Source: Molossus alvarezi
Lineage: Eukaryota; Chordata; Mammalia; Chiroptera; Molossidae
Length of the DNA stretch: 64,000 bases
Reading direction: 5' to 3'
Assembly: GCA_037176705.1 (NCBI GenBank)
Contig: CM073890.1
Span: forward strand, 100,740,591-100,804,590
In this document: in pieces, positions 12,516 through 24,425 of the stretch
Position numbering within the stretch: position 1 is the stretch's first letter
How the letters are laid out: the number at the start of each line of letters is the position of its first letter
Translations under genes and position numbers: made by a program
Notes under the pieces: generated by a model
Told to the model about the DNA's origin: nothing
Database searches by the model: none
Seen by the model: the letters and a program-made list of their open reading frames with translations, nothing else

Positions 12516-12792
12516 TTTATTTTTATTATTTATTTTATTTATTTTATTTATTTATTTTTTTTATCCTCACCCGAAGGACATTTTTTCCATTTTTTGTTCA
12601 GATAGAGTGGGAGGAAGAGAGAGAGAGAGAGAAACATCGGCGTGAAAGGAACACATCAAGTGGCTGCACCCGCACAACCAACCAGGGCCAGGGACAAACT
12701 GCAACAGAGGTACATGCCCTTAGCGGGAACCGAACCGGGGTCTCTCTGGACCGCAGACCGACGCTCCAACCGCTGAGCCAAACTGGCCAGGG
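12516..12792 (-). mobile_element. Ves SINE (type B)
   Basis: Complement tail is a (TTTAT)n tract (12516-12557) followed by TATCCTCACCCGAAGGACAT; head end CCAAACTGGCCAGGG. The 17-bp TSD CTCAGATGATATTTTTA is exact at 12499-12515 and 12793-12809. Confidence 0.96.
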
Positions 12793-12909
12793 CTCAGATG
12801 ATATTTTTAAATGCAATAATACCAACTATAACATTTTGCACAATCTGGTCTAGAATGAGAATATTTTCAACTATAACATGAAGAGTAAAATGAGTCAAAA
12901 CCTATTAAT

Positions 12910-12975
12910 TTTTTAATTCCCACTATGTGTCAGACAATGGGCCAGATGTTTTCACAATTATTTAACTTAACCAGT
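12910..12975 (-). mobile_element. MIR/L2-type short fragment
   Basis: CCCACTATGTGTCAGACAAT, GGGCCAGATG and TTCACAATTATTTAACTTAA resemble the commonest antisense end shared by MIR and L2 repeats. Very short. Confidence 0.4.
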
Positions 12976-13234
12976 AGCTAACTGTAAGCCCCTATGTAAA
13001 AGTCTAGGGTAGCTTTGATGGCACACATTTAATCTGCCTGTATGTCATTGTGTGTTCAACAAATATTTAATAATTTACCTCTTCAAGTTTGATACAGAAT
13101 TCCTTCTATAAAATCAGGAAAATCTGATAACATGAAGTTGGGAAAGATTTATTGAAATCAGAATATGTTCATTAGAGGTATAAAAATATTCAAATATTTA
13201 ATAGGTCCTTTGTTCTTGGACTTTCTAGAATTTA

Positions 13235-13318
13235 GAATTGTAAAAACTAAGTTTCTGTTGTTTAAACTACCCACTCTATAGTATTTAGTTATAGCAGTCC
13301 AAAATGACTAATACAATT
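13235..13318 (+). mobile_element. MaLR-type LTR 3' end fragment
   Basis: AGTTTCTGTTGTTTAAACTA, ACTCTATAGTATTTAGTTAT and AGCAGTCCAAAATGACTAAT follow the conserved MaLR LTR 3' end in the same order, on the plus strand. Only the last 80 or so bases are recognisable. Confidence 0.6.
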
Positions 13319-13589
13319 CCAAGTGTTATTTTTAGGCTTATTCAAAATGTGCCAAATGTCTTATGGGCAATAGATGGTATGTGTTTTTAATCTTAAAATT
13401 ATTCTTGTCATATGAAAACTGCATCATTTTCTTTTAGTAATTATAACATACAGTTACTTTTCTATAATTTATTCCTAAGGCATCAGTATCCAAGGAGAGA
13501 ATTAGGTCAAACTCTGGTTTAAATAGTATTTTTCTCTTAACTAATATAAGAATGCAAACCCTTCAGCTAACAGCAAACAAAGGGCGGGG

Positions 13590-15350
<1,761 letters not shown>

Positions 15351-16916
15351 GGTGAATCTTTTATTTTCCTAAATGGAGCAGCTCAGAAAGGTAAGAGTTT
15401 AAAAATTCAACGTAAACGTTGCTAAATACTCTTTTCCCATTATGACAGTTTACAGTTTATTTTTTCTTGAATGCTATAAAAATCTAAATAGTTATTTTAT
15501 AGAGCTTAATTTCTACAAGGGAAAAAACTAATTCTATCAAATATATCACTGATGTAGTACAAACAATTTGGATTTCCTTATGTCGTATTTAAGTAGTAAA
15601 GGTACTAAGAATTTAGAATATTTAGAGATTTTTTAAATATTGCAAATACTTTCTTTTAACAAAATAGGTATGTGTCTTAATGTTTTTATTGTCTCATAGA
15701 TTTTTCAACTTGAGGAATATATCTGTACACATTTAGAGGCCTGGAAATTTTAGTGAGCATAAAAATAAAAGTATGCTTTTATACTATATGTGGTCCACAA
15801 AAGAATAATCTAGTTCATTCCATAAATTAAATTCTACACAAATTTTAACTATTATGAGACTTTTGAAATAATAATTTTTAAGAGTATAGGTAGTGTAATT
15901 ATTAAGAAAAAGGACCTATATTGTGCTCAAAATATGTCATTTTGCTTGGTTTTACAGTATATTAATAAAAATTTATAGTAGGGTTTTATTTATTTTTTTG
16001 CCATTATGCACTTATATACATATATACATTCACAGATATACAAAGTGAAAAATAGTCAAAATTGCCTTATTTTGACATATGACTGAAAAGGAGAACAATA
16101 TGTTTATATGGCTTTTTAAATTAAGTGTGGGGATAGCTTACACAGATCTGAATTAATTACAGCCCCTAAGGTAATATCATGCTAGGTAACAACAGCAATC
16201 CAATTCAGGTGGCTCATACTCTTTGACAACTATAATAAAGCATGCAAAAATAAGCTCTACAGAGAATTAGTTATGCCTAGAAAAATAGTTTCTGTTCTAT
16301 CTTCAGTGAAAAAATTGCACCACAGAGACTAACTCCTTGTGATTAAAATGTAATGTTTTATGTTAAGTATGTGTATGGACAATTTAAAGGAGGAATTTAA
16401 TTGAATGTCTGGAATTTGTGAAAATGTAAAGAAAAATGGAAACTATAAGGAAGAAGGCTGAAAAATATTTTGTAAAAATTATTTTTAAATAAATGATTAT
16501 AAACCCAGCAATTCTTTGGGAACCAATCTATCTGTTTCAGATACAGTCAGTTCACTTTCAGACTAATCTTTAGGTGTTGACAGACATGTTCTCACAAGCG
16601 TAAGAGTCTTAAAGTCCCTGATCAACCAAAGGAATACAAAAGTCATCAAAGACAGAGTCTATGCAGTACAGGGTGCTTGATAATCTAGTTGAGATACTAT
16701 AAGTAAAATTCAATTAATTAAGTGGCAAGATCAGATAAAGATAATGAAAGCTTGAATGTGCATTTTAAAGAGGTAACTGTTAAGGGCTATATCTTTCTCT
16801 CAAATAAAAATGCAGGTAATAATTTAGTTCCACAAGAGTTATCTTAAAATGTTAGACTGTAAAAGTACAAAATTATGTTGCTTAGACAAGTATTATAACT
16901 TCTTATATCCCCAGAT
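15351..16916. other. Unassigned AT-rich sequence
   Basis: Between the GPI pseudogene and the HAL1. No gene, SINE or transposon end recognised. Confidence 0.6.
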
Positions 16917-17374
16917 GTTTTGTACGTTTATTTATTTATTTTATATATTATTTTTTATTTTTTATTTTTAAATCTTTATTGTTGAATGTATTACAGATGT
17001 TCCTCACTTTTCCCCCATTGACCCCCTCCTCCCCACTCCCACCGCTCTCCCGCCTTTTCCCACACTATTGTCTGCGTCCATTGGTTATGCATATAAGTTC
17101 TTTGGTTTATTTATTCCCACCCCCCCAACCCCTTTCCCTTTGAGGTTTGTCAGTCTGTCAATGAATTTGTACTTCTTAATCCCTTCACCTTTTTCACCCA
17201 TTCCCCCAGCCCCCCTCCCATTTGGCAACCAACAAAATGTTCTCTGTATCTATGAGAATGTTTCTGTTCTGCCTGTTCATTTTGTTTGTAGATTCCATTG
17301 TTGATAGATATGTATTCATTGTCATTTTGTTTGTTCATATATTTCATCTTTTTCTTCAAAAAGACCCTTTGTCA

Positions 17375-18255
17375 TTTCATATAATAACGGTTGGTGGTGA
17401 TGAACTCCTTTAACTTTTTCTTGTCTGGGAAACTCTTTATATGTCCATAGATTCTAAATGACAGCTTTGCAGGATAGAGTAATCTTGGTTGTAGGTTCTT
17501 GCTTTTCATCACTCTGAATATTTCTTGCCACTCCCTTCTGGCCTGCAAAGTTTCTTTTGAGAAATCCGTGGACAGCCTTATGGGAACTCCCTTGTAGGTA
17601 ACTAACTGCTTTTCTCTTGCTGCTTTTAAAATTCTCTCTTTGTCTTGAACCTTTTGCATTTTGATAATGATGTGTCTTGGTGTGGGCCTCTTGGGGTTCA
17701 TCTTGTTTGGGACTCTCTGTGCTTCCTGGACTTGTATGCCTGTTTCCTTCACCAAGTTAGGAAAGTTTTTTGCCATTATTGTTTCAAACAGGTTTTCAAT
17801 TTCTTGTTCTCATTCTTCTCCTTCTGGCAACCCCAAGATGCGAATGTTGGCATGCTTGAAGTTGTCCCAGAGGCTCCTTACACTATCTTCATTTTTTTGG
17901 ATTCTTTTTTCTTTTGTTGTCCTGATTGGGCATTTTTTGCTTCCTTATATTCTAAATCAATGGTTTGCTTCTTGAATTTATGTACTCTATTATTGAATCT
18001 GTGTAAATTATTCTTTATTTCAGTCAATGCCTCTTTCATTTCTGATTGTGCATCCATCATTTCTGACTGGTCCTTTTTTATGCTCTTGAGGCCCTCACTA
18101 AGTTCACTGAGGTTCTCACTAAGTTCACTGAGCATCCTTATAAGCAGTATTTTGAACTCAGCATCTGTTAGGTTGCTTATCTCCATTTCACTTAGTTCTT
18201 TTCTTGAGGTTTTGTTCTGTTCTTTCATTTGGGACCTGTTTCTTTGTCTCCTCAT
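17375..18255 (-). pseudogene. HAL1/L1 ORF1 protein, nearly intact but broken
   Basis: ORF1p is the RNA-binding trimeric protein of L1-type elements. The N-terminal part starts MRRQRNRSQMKEQNK and continues into a leucine-rich coiled coil with repeated SELSE units, then KNNLHRFNNRVHKFK. A second frame from 17776 carries the RNA-recognition and C-terminal parts (PKRPTPRHIIIKMQ, KERILKAAREK, RLSTDFSKETLQARREW, LLYPAKLSFR). Two lesions separate them: a run of seven A (plus-strand T at about 17892-17898) where the reading frame needs eight, and a TGA within an E-E-x-E stretch near 17812. The low number of lesions suggests a fairly young copy. The 216-codon plus-strand frame at 17645-18295 is its antisense shadow. 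Confidence 0.88.
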
Positions 18256-19103
18256 TTTGGCTGTCTCCCTGTGTTTGTTTCTATGTATTACTTAACACGA
18301 GGTATGGGGCTAACTGAGACCAGATGCTACTTGTTTGACAGAATTTAGGAAAACCTGAAGTAGGATCCAAGACAGGCCAATCCTATGGTGAAGCAACTGG
18401 CCACAGCTTGGGTGGGTCTGAAAGTTGGGTGGGGCGGGGCCTCAGGGAGTCACCAGGGTGGGGCTACCAGTGTGAGCCAGGTTGCTGGAGTCCCAGATAT
18501 GGCGGCTGTCTGCTGCCCCAGGGAAGGGCTCACCAAAGGAACAAAGGCCTCTGACAGCACGTTTGTCCTGGAGAAAGCCCCCTCTCCAGCCCTTGCTCCA
18601 GTGCCAAACAACTCAGTTCTTCCCTGTGTGTCTCTGGCGCCCCTGGAGCTGCCTCCCCTCCAAGCTTAGAGGGAGAGAGTCCGATAAGTCCGTGCGCGGG
18701 CCCTTTAAGGAGCTGCCTGGGGCTCCAGCCGCTTCAACCTCCCTGAGCCTCAGTTCCCGCTGGTTTTCCAGCCAGAAGTGATGAGGATTCTCTTCCTGTC
18801 ACTGGAACCCTGAGCAGGGCACCTGGTGTGGGACGGGGACCCCTCAGTCCTCAGAGAGGACCTTCCCAGCCGAGGTGTCCTCCTGATTTTTATCCGCCAC
18901 ACGTGGGTGTGGGCCCAGCCCGTCCCCTCCACCCTCCTCCCAGTCTCAGTGTGGCTGCTGCTTTAATTCCGTAGTCGTAGGACTTCATTCAGCTGGTGTC
19001 AGGGGGTCTGAAGGATGGTTTTCTGTAGTTTAGTTGTAACTTTGATGTGGTTGTGGGAGGACGCGATACTGCGTTTACCTACCCACCATCCTGACCAGAA
19101 GTC
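18256..19103 (-). promoter_or_regulatory. HAL1/L1 5' UTR, likely internal promoter region
   Basis: This is the GC- and CpG-richer leader between the ORF1 start and the element's 5' end. The end (about 19050-19103) reads like mammalian L1 5' ends, with a CCATCCTGACCAGAAGTC motif. L1 leaders carry internal Pol II promoters; promoter activity here is inferred from position and family only. Confidence 0.6.
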
Positions 19104-19111
19104 TTTTATAT

Positions 19112-19316
19112 TTTTTTCTTTATTGCTTTTAGAGAGAGAGAAAGGAAGAGGGAGAGAGAAATAGGAAGACTGATGAGAGAGAACATTGATTGGCTGCCTC
19201 CTGCATGCCCTCAACTGGGGATCAGGCCCACAACCTGGGCAGGTACCGGACCAGGAATCAAACCAGTGACCTCTTGGTGCATGGGGCGATGCTCAACCAC
19301 TGAACCACCCCGGCAG
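19112..19316 (-). mobile_element. Ves SINE (type A) at the HAL1 5' junction
   Basis: Antisense type A copy, tail TTTCTTTATTGCTTTTAGAG, head end CACCCCGGC. TSD AGTCTTTTATAT at 19100-19111 versus AGTCGTTTTATAT at 19317-19329, which spans the last bases of the HAL1 and its flank. Confidence 0.88.
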
Positions 19317-19684
19317 AGTCGTTTTATATGTTTTATAGGTAGCTTTGCCTAAAATATAAAAATAAATTATATTAATATCTTAGATTTAATCACTAACCTC
19401 AACACTAAAAATATAAAAATTGATTTTTTAAAGTAAAACGTGATGATGAAATTATTCTGATGTTGACACTTCCAATATGTTTAAGATATATGGAGCATAT
19501 TTTATATGTTCATGATAGTTTATTATGTCAAAAATCTACCAACGTGATTTTTAGGAAAATTGTTTTTATTTTGCCAAGACAAGCTATAGAATCAGTCTTA
19601 TCAGAAACAGACACAAAGCTAATTTGGTTGGATGAGCAAAGTAATCACACCACATAGAAGATGATTGAAAACTGGTAAAATTCT

Positions 19685-19935
19685 CTCTCTTTTTTTTTAA
19701 TCTTCACCCAAGAACATTTTTGCATTCATCTTCAGACAGAACAGGAAGGGAGAGAGGAGGAAGAGAGAGAGAAACATGGACGTGAGAGAGACACATCGAG
19801 TGGCTGCCACCCACACGACCCCAACCGGGGCTGGGAACAAGCTGCAACCAAGGTACGTGCCCTCAGCGGAACCAAACCTGGGACTTTCTGGTCCATGAGC
19901 CGATGCTCTAACCACTGGCCAAACCGGCCCTGGCT
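19685..19935 (-). mobile_element. Ves SINE (type B)
   Basis: Tail complement AATCTTCACCCAAGAACATT, head end AAACCGGCCCTGGCT. The 17-bp TSD AAAACTGGTAAAATTCT is exact at 19668-19684 and 19936-19952. Confidence 0.96.
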
Positions 19936-20511
19936 AAAACTGGTAAAATTCTAATAGAAATACTTTGACAGTTTATCTCAAGTTGCTTTAAAAGGTTTTT
20001 ATGTATAGACCCCCTGTTTCTACTTCTAGGGATCTTGCTGAAGGACATGAAGTCTACATATGCACAATGCACACAACCGTGAACAAGAGTCATAAAAAAA
20101 GAATGTAATCTAGATGTAAAATATATCTGGTTGTTTAAGTAATTATATAAAATTTATCAAAATGAACACCAGGAAGTAACTGGATTTATATTTTCAATTA
20201 CTTGCAAAATTATATTTTAAAATTCTATTTAAAAATACTTATATTTATAGTTAAAAAATAAATATACATTTATAAATAATACAGTACTAATTCTAATTAT
20301 GAAAATGACCTAGACTTAAACCAGAAATTGGCAAACTTTTTAATTTAGAGCATCACCAGTGGTTTGTATAACAATTCCATCATGTTTTTTCCAGTTTTTG
20401 TCATTTTCAGATTTCTATAGTTTGCGAATTTGAATGTTATAAAATATTACATCATTAATGTCTTCTACATTTGCAATACCTAATGATTAGAATATTTGGA
20501 AATAATTTTAT

Positions 20512-20922
20512 TTCTAGGGCTGCCATAACAAAATACCACAGACTGGCTTAACCAACATAAATTTATTTGCTCATCGTTCTAAAAGCTGGAAATCGGAGAT
20601 CAAAGTTCCAGCACGTTTGGTGTCTTCTGAGGCATCTTTCCTTGGCTTGATGATAGCCAGCTGCCCTCTGACCTTCTTCTTGTGTCCTCACATGAGCTTT
20701 CCCTGTATGCACATGCCCTTGGTGTCTCTCTCTCTGGGTGCCTTAATCCCCTTACATTAGAAGGACATCAGTTGGATTAGATTAGGGTCCACCCTAATGT
20801 TCTCACTCTAACTTTATTACTTTTCATAGGTCCTGTCTCCAAATACAGTCACTTTCTCAGTTACTGGGGCTTAGAGTTTCAACATGTGAATTTGGGGGGA
20901 ATACAATTCAGCCATAACATCA
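20512..20922 (-). mobile_element. MLT1-like LTR (ERVL-MaLR)
   Basis: Reads as antisense MaLR LTR: AGGGCTGCCATAACAAAATA, ACCACAGACTGGCTTAAC, TAAATTTATTTGCTCA, GGAAATCGGAGATCAAAGTT, TTCCTTGGCTTGATGAT, TGTGTCCTCACATG, TTAGATTAGGGTCCACCC, CCAAATACAGTCAC and finally TCAACATGTGAATTTGGGG. Only the LTR is present, with no internal genes. Confidence 0.85.
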
Positions 20923-21134
20923 TTGATAGTTTCTCTTCTGAGAATTAAGAAGATATTTTTCTACATGTTTTCGACTTTAATGTTTATCTTCCTAGTAATT
21001 CTGCGTAACACAATTCGTTTAAAAATATTTCAGCATTTTTTGCCTTGTATAAAGTGTTCAGTCTTTCATAAGTATATAATTTATTCTCATGGTTCTTTAG
21101 AGCACTGTTCTCTCTAGTAATTTTATGTTCTATG

Positions 21135-21370
21135 TGATAGAGACAGAGCAGTGAATAGCAGTGTGCTTTTTGCAATTTGACTGCCTGGGTGTAGGTATAG
21201 TTTTCTCACTTACCATCTAAGCAACTTTGGGAAAGTATCCTTTTTTGGCTAATTTTTTTCACCTCTAAAAAGGGAAAATAGGACCAACTTCATGGAGTTG
21301 TCAGAATTAAATAATATAGGCAAAGCACTTAGAATCGTTCTTAACCCACATTAAACTCTCAATTGATGTT
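21135..21370 (+). mobile_element. MIR SINE
   Basis: Plus-strand MIR core: TTTGACTGCCTGGGTGTAGG, CTTACCATCTAAGCAACTTT, TTTTCACCTCTAAAAAGGGA, GAGTTGTCAGAATTAAATAA, GGCAAAGCACTTAGAAT and AACTCTCAATTGATGTT at the end. Confidence 0.82.
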
Positions 21371-21792
21371 AAAAATTATTAATTTTATTATGAGTCCCAT
21401 TAGCAATAAATTAAAAAAATCAGAATATTTTTTTAGAGATGTAGTCATATTTCTAAAGAAAAGCCCCAACAAACAAATTATTTGCTTTTTAGCATAAGAC
21501 AAATATATCTGTGAGCATATGTTATTTTCTGCATTTCCACAACCATCAAACATAAGAATTGAGGTTTAATTTAACAGAACACTATATTGCATATATTAAA
21601 CCTTTAGATTATCTATAGAACCAGACATATTCATTTTGATGGCATGTTAAATGTTAGATGATACAATTTTAGGATTATCTATGCATTAAAGAGGACAGTC
21701 ATCTACTGTCTCTAACACAATTTTCTTTGAGACATGTAACTCTTGTCTTTCTTGTACTTTGGACTTCTTCTTACTATCTATGAGCGTCTTTT

Positions 21793-22036
21793 TTTTTTTT
21801 AATTCTTACCTGAGGACATTTTTTCACTTTTTGTTCAGATAGAGTGGGAAGGAGAGAGAGGAAGAGAGAGAGAAACATCGACGTGAAAGGGACACATCGA
21901 GTGGTTGCCACCCGCACGACCCAACCAGGGCCAGGGACAAACTACAGCGGAGGTACATGTCCTTAACGGGAACTGAACCTGAGTCTCTCTGGACCGCAGG
22001 CTGACGCTCTAACCACTGAGCAAAACTGGCCAGGGC
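21793..22036 (-). mobile_element. Ves SINE (type B)
   Basis: Tail complement TCTTACCTGAGGACATTTTT, head end AAACTGGCCAGGGC. The 15-bp TSD CTATGAGCGTCTTTT is exact at 21778-21792 and 22037-22051. Confidence 0.96.
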
Positions 22037-22114
22037 CTATGAGCGTCTTTTACCAGCTCATTTTGCTACACTAATGCCTTATAGATTTGGTACTCTGGTT
22101 TTATTAGTAACATA

Positions 22115-22545
22115 AACCAACCACTTTTTAAAATTAAATTTATTGGACCGACATTGTTTAATAGGATTATATGGATTTCAAGTGTACAGGTCTGTGACAT
22201 CACATCTGTATGTTGCATTGTGTGCCCACCACCCAAAGGCAAATCTTCTTCTGTCTCCATATACTTGAACTCCTCCCTTCACTACCTTTCTACACCCTTT
22301 CCCTGATAACCACCATACTGCTGGGTCTATGAACTTTGTTTTTCTTGCTTGTTCATTTGTTGCTTTCCACTTTATATCAAATATATGAGTGAAAGTATAC
22401 GGTTCTTAACATTTTCTGTCTGATTTATTTTACTTAACAATATTCTCAAGATCCATCCATGTCATCACAAATAACAATATTTCATCTTTACTTATGACTG
22501 AGAGGTATTCTATTGCATATATGTAGCACATCTTTGATTTCCTCT
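22115..22545 (-). mobile_element. L1 3' end, minus strand
   Basis: Antisense L1 3' UTR and ORF2 end: ATTTCAAGTGTACAGGTCTG (about 22175), the CACCACCCAAAGGCAAATC block, GATAACCACCATACTG, then CAAGATCCATCCATGTCATC (about 22449) and GAGAGGTATTCTATTGCATA (about 22500). This order is typical of L1M-class ends in mammals. Confidence 0.8.
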
Positions 22546-24233
22546 TGTATTTGTCACTGCTAACTCAAGCACGCATACACACACTTATCTTGCTAAATAA
22601 TGCTAAAAAGGAGACTTTTATTTGATACTATCAATCAAAAATGACTAGCATTTAACAATAACTCCTTTATATAGCTCTGCTATCACTGCATGATAATCAT
22701 ACAAAAGGAGCATGTTACATTTGAAATATGAAATATTAAGACAAGACAAGAGAAAAAACCATATTTGTGAGATAATAATATGTATTTCTTTAAGAAATGA
22801 GGATGGGGGAATACTTTTGGGCTTTGTAGTCAAAATTTATATTAAACATTTTAGTTGTGCAAATTAAAAAATATATATATATATATCTCCCATCTCTCAG
22901 GCCCAGTTTTAACCTATAACACTTAAGGGGTGTTAACAGACTCTCAAGGTAATTCTTGACACATAGTTTCAAAAAAAATAGAATTAGCTTTCTAATCTCT
23001 ACTTCTTCAGGATGGCAGTGACTGCAAAATGATTCTCTGGAACTATGAAGTTAAAATTTATTCAAAATCTATTAACAGATTTGTTTTGTTACTGTGTGCT
23101 CCTGCCCAAGACTTGGTACCACACACGACTCCCCCCAAATGTGCCCTGAGCTGCTGCTGCAGCCGAGTCCCATGCCTTTGTGCAAAGGATCTGGGCAGCA
23201 AACATGCCCACCGTAACCTCACTCACCAGCCAGGTATTTCACTGGGGCTTGGCCAACCTATACTCATGGCACAGCTATAAATCTGCCATCTTCCTCGCTG
23301 CCCCAAGACATCTTTCACTTTAACTAAACAGCATAAAGGGAAAAGAGTCATCCAAATATGTTACATTTGTAAATATGGTACATTTACATTCTCGTAACTT
23401 TTTACTTCTAAATGGAAGTGGGGTTTTTATTTATTTTTTCTTCCATTTGAAATTCAACGTCTAGACAATATGGACCAATTGGTGTCTTTGAGCGTGAATT
23501 TACCTTTGATTCTTCTCTTTGGGAGTCTGTTCTCCGTTCATCCTGCTCAGTTTTTTAAGTACTGGGGTGGATAGAGGGGAAAAAGGTTGTTTTTTTCCCC
23601 CCCTAGAATTAATTATTATTATTTCACCACACTTCTGTGGAACACCTACCATTTGCTGAGTACTGTGCTAAGTTCTGGGGAAAACATGAGGAACAGTAAA
23701 GCACACAAAGCCTGAGTCTCATGGAGAAAAAAGATTATCGCATGAATCATATGAAATACATACTCAGGTGGATATTGAATGGGAAGAAGCAAATGCGCTC
23801 CGTTTCAGATACTAATGACCAACTCTAGAGAGCGTTACCTCAGATGGGAGGAAGTGGGTTTGTTGAGGTGCAGAAGTCTGAACTTTGGACGTGTGCGCAG
23901 GCAAACATTGACATCATGCTAAGGTTCTAGGAGCTGTGGATGGAGAAGATCCTGACAGGCTCTCACATCCAAAAGAAACTGAAGCATTTGTTTAGATACC
24001 TATACAGATAATCCAGATAGCAACCTGGAGACGAGACAGAAGCTGAGTAAGTAGGACGTCCTTGGGTCTCTGTTGGGGATTAAGGAGTCCAAGTATAAAA
24101 GGGGGAGCTGCAGTGGGGCTGGACTGAGGCTTGTGGGACAGTGCTCAGCATCTGCCTTTCAACTGTTGTATTTCATTTGGAGCTGCTGGTCCTCCTGCTA
24201 AGAAGGGGAAATAGGGGTAATTTAAGCGCTTAT
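22546..24233. other. Mostly unassigned sequence
   Basis: Apart from the L2-like piece at 23620-23740 nothing is recognised. A GC-richer block at 23090-23290 with an 83-codon frame has no known motif and could be an LTR part. Confidence 0.5.
23620..23740 (-). mobile_element. L2-like fragment
   Basis: CACCTACCATTTGCTGAGTA, CTGTGCTAAGTTCTGGGG, GAGGAACAGTAAAGC and GTCTCATGGAG reproduce the antisense L2 3'-end signature (stretch describing size, total and the CATGGAG block). Confidence 0.6.
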
Positions 24234-24425
24234 CAGTGGTTCTCAACCTGTGGGTCGCAACCCCTTTGGAAGTCGAACGACCCTTTCACAGGGGTCGCCT
24301 AAGACATAGCAGTAGCAAAATTACAGTTATGAAGTAGCAACAAAAATAATTTTATGGTTGGGGGTCACCATAACATGAGGAGCTGTATTAAAGGGTCGCA
24401 GCATCAGGAAGGTTGAGAACCACTG
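24234..24425 (+). mobile_element. SPIN-like non-autonomous hAT element, copy 1
   Basis: 192 bp bounded by inverted repeats starting CAGTGGTTCTCAACCTGTGG and ending GGTTGAGAACCACTG. Inside are GGTCGCCTAAGACATAGCAG and ATAATTTTATGGTTGGGGGT, which I recognise from SPIN elements. No transposase. Flanks share GCTTA (24228-24232 and 24426-24430 region) but a clean 8-bp TSD is not visible. Confidence 0.85.

Larger units (their letters stand above)
16930..19103 (-). mobile_element. Near full-length HAL1 (half-L1, ORF1 only)
   Basis: An L1-derived retrotransposon that has a 5' UTR, ORF1 and 3' UTR but no ORF2. On the minus strand the order is: CpG-rich 5' UTR (about 19103-18260), ORF1 (18255 to about 17375), a short linker, a G-rich 3' UTR (about 17320-16985) and an A-rich tail (about 16975-16930). 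ORF2, with endonuclease and reverse transcriptase, is entirely missing although both ends are present, which is the defining feature of HAL1. Likely TSD: GTTTTGTACGTTT at 16917-16929 and GTTTTATATGTTT at 19321-19333, differing by two transitions. A Ves SINE (19112-19316) separates the 5' end from its TSD copy. Such elements must borrow L1 reverse transcriptase. Confidence 0.85.

Noticed and set aside
17645..18295. 216-codon plus-strand open frame, the longest in the window
   Set aside because: It is exactly antisense to the HAL1 ORF1 on the minus strand and has the phenylalanine/leucine/serine-rich composition expected of such a shadow.
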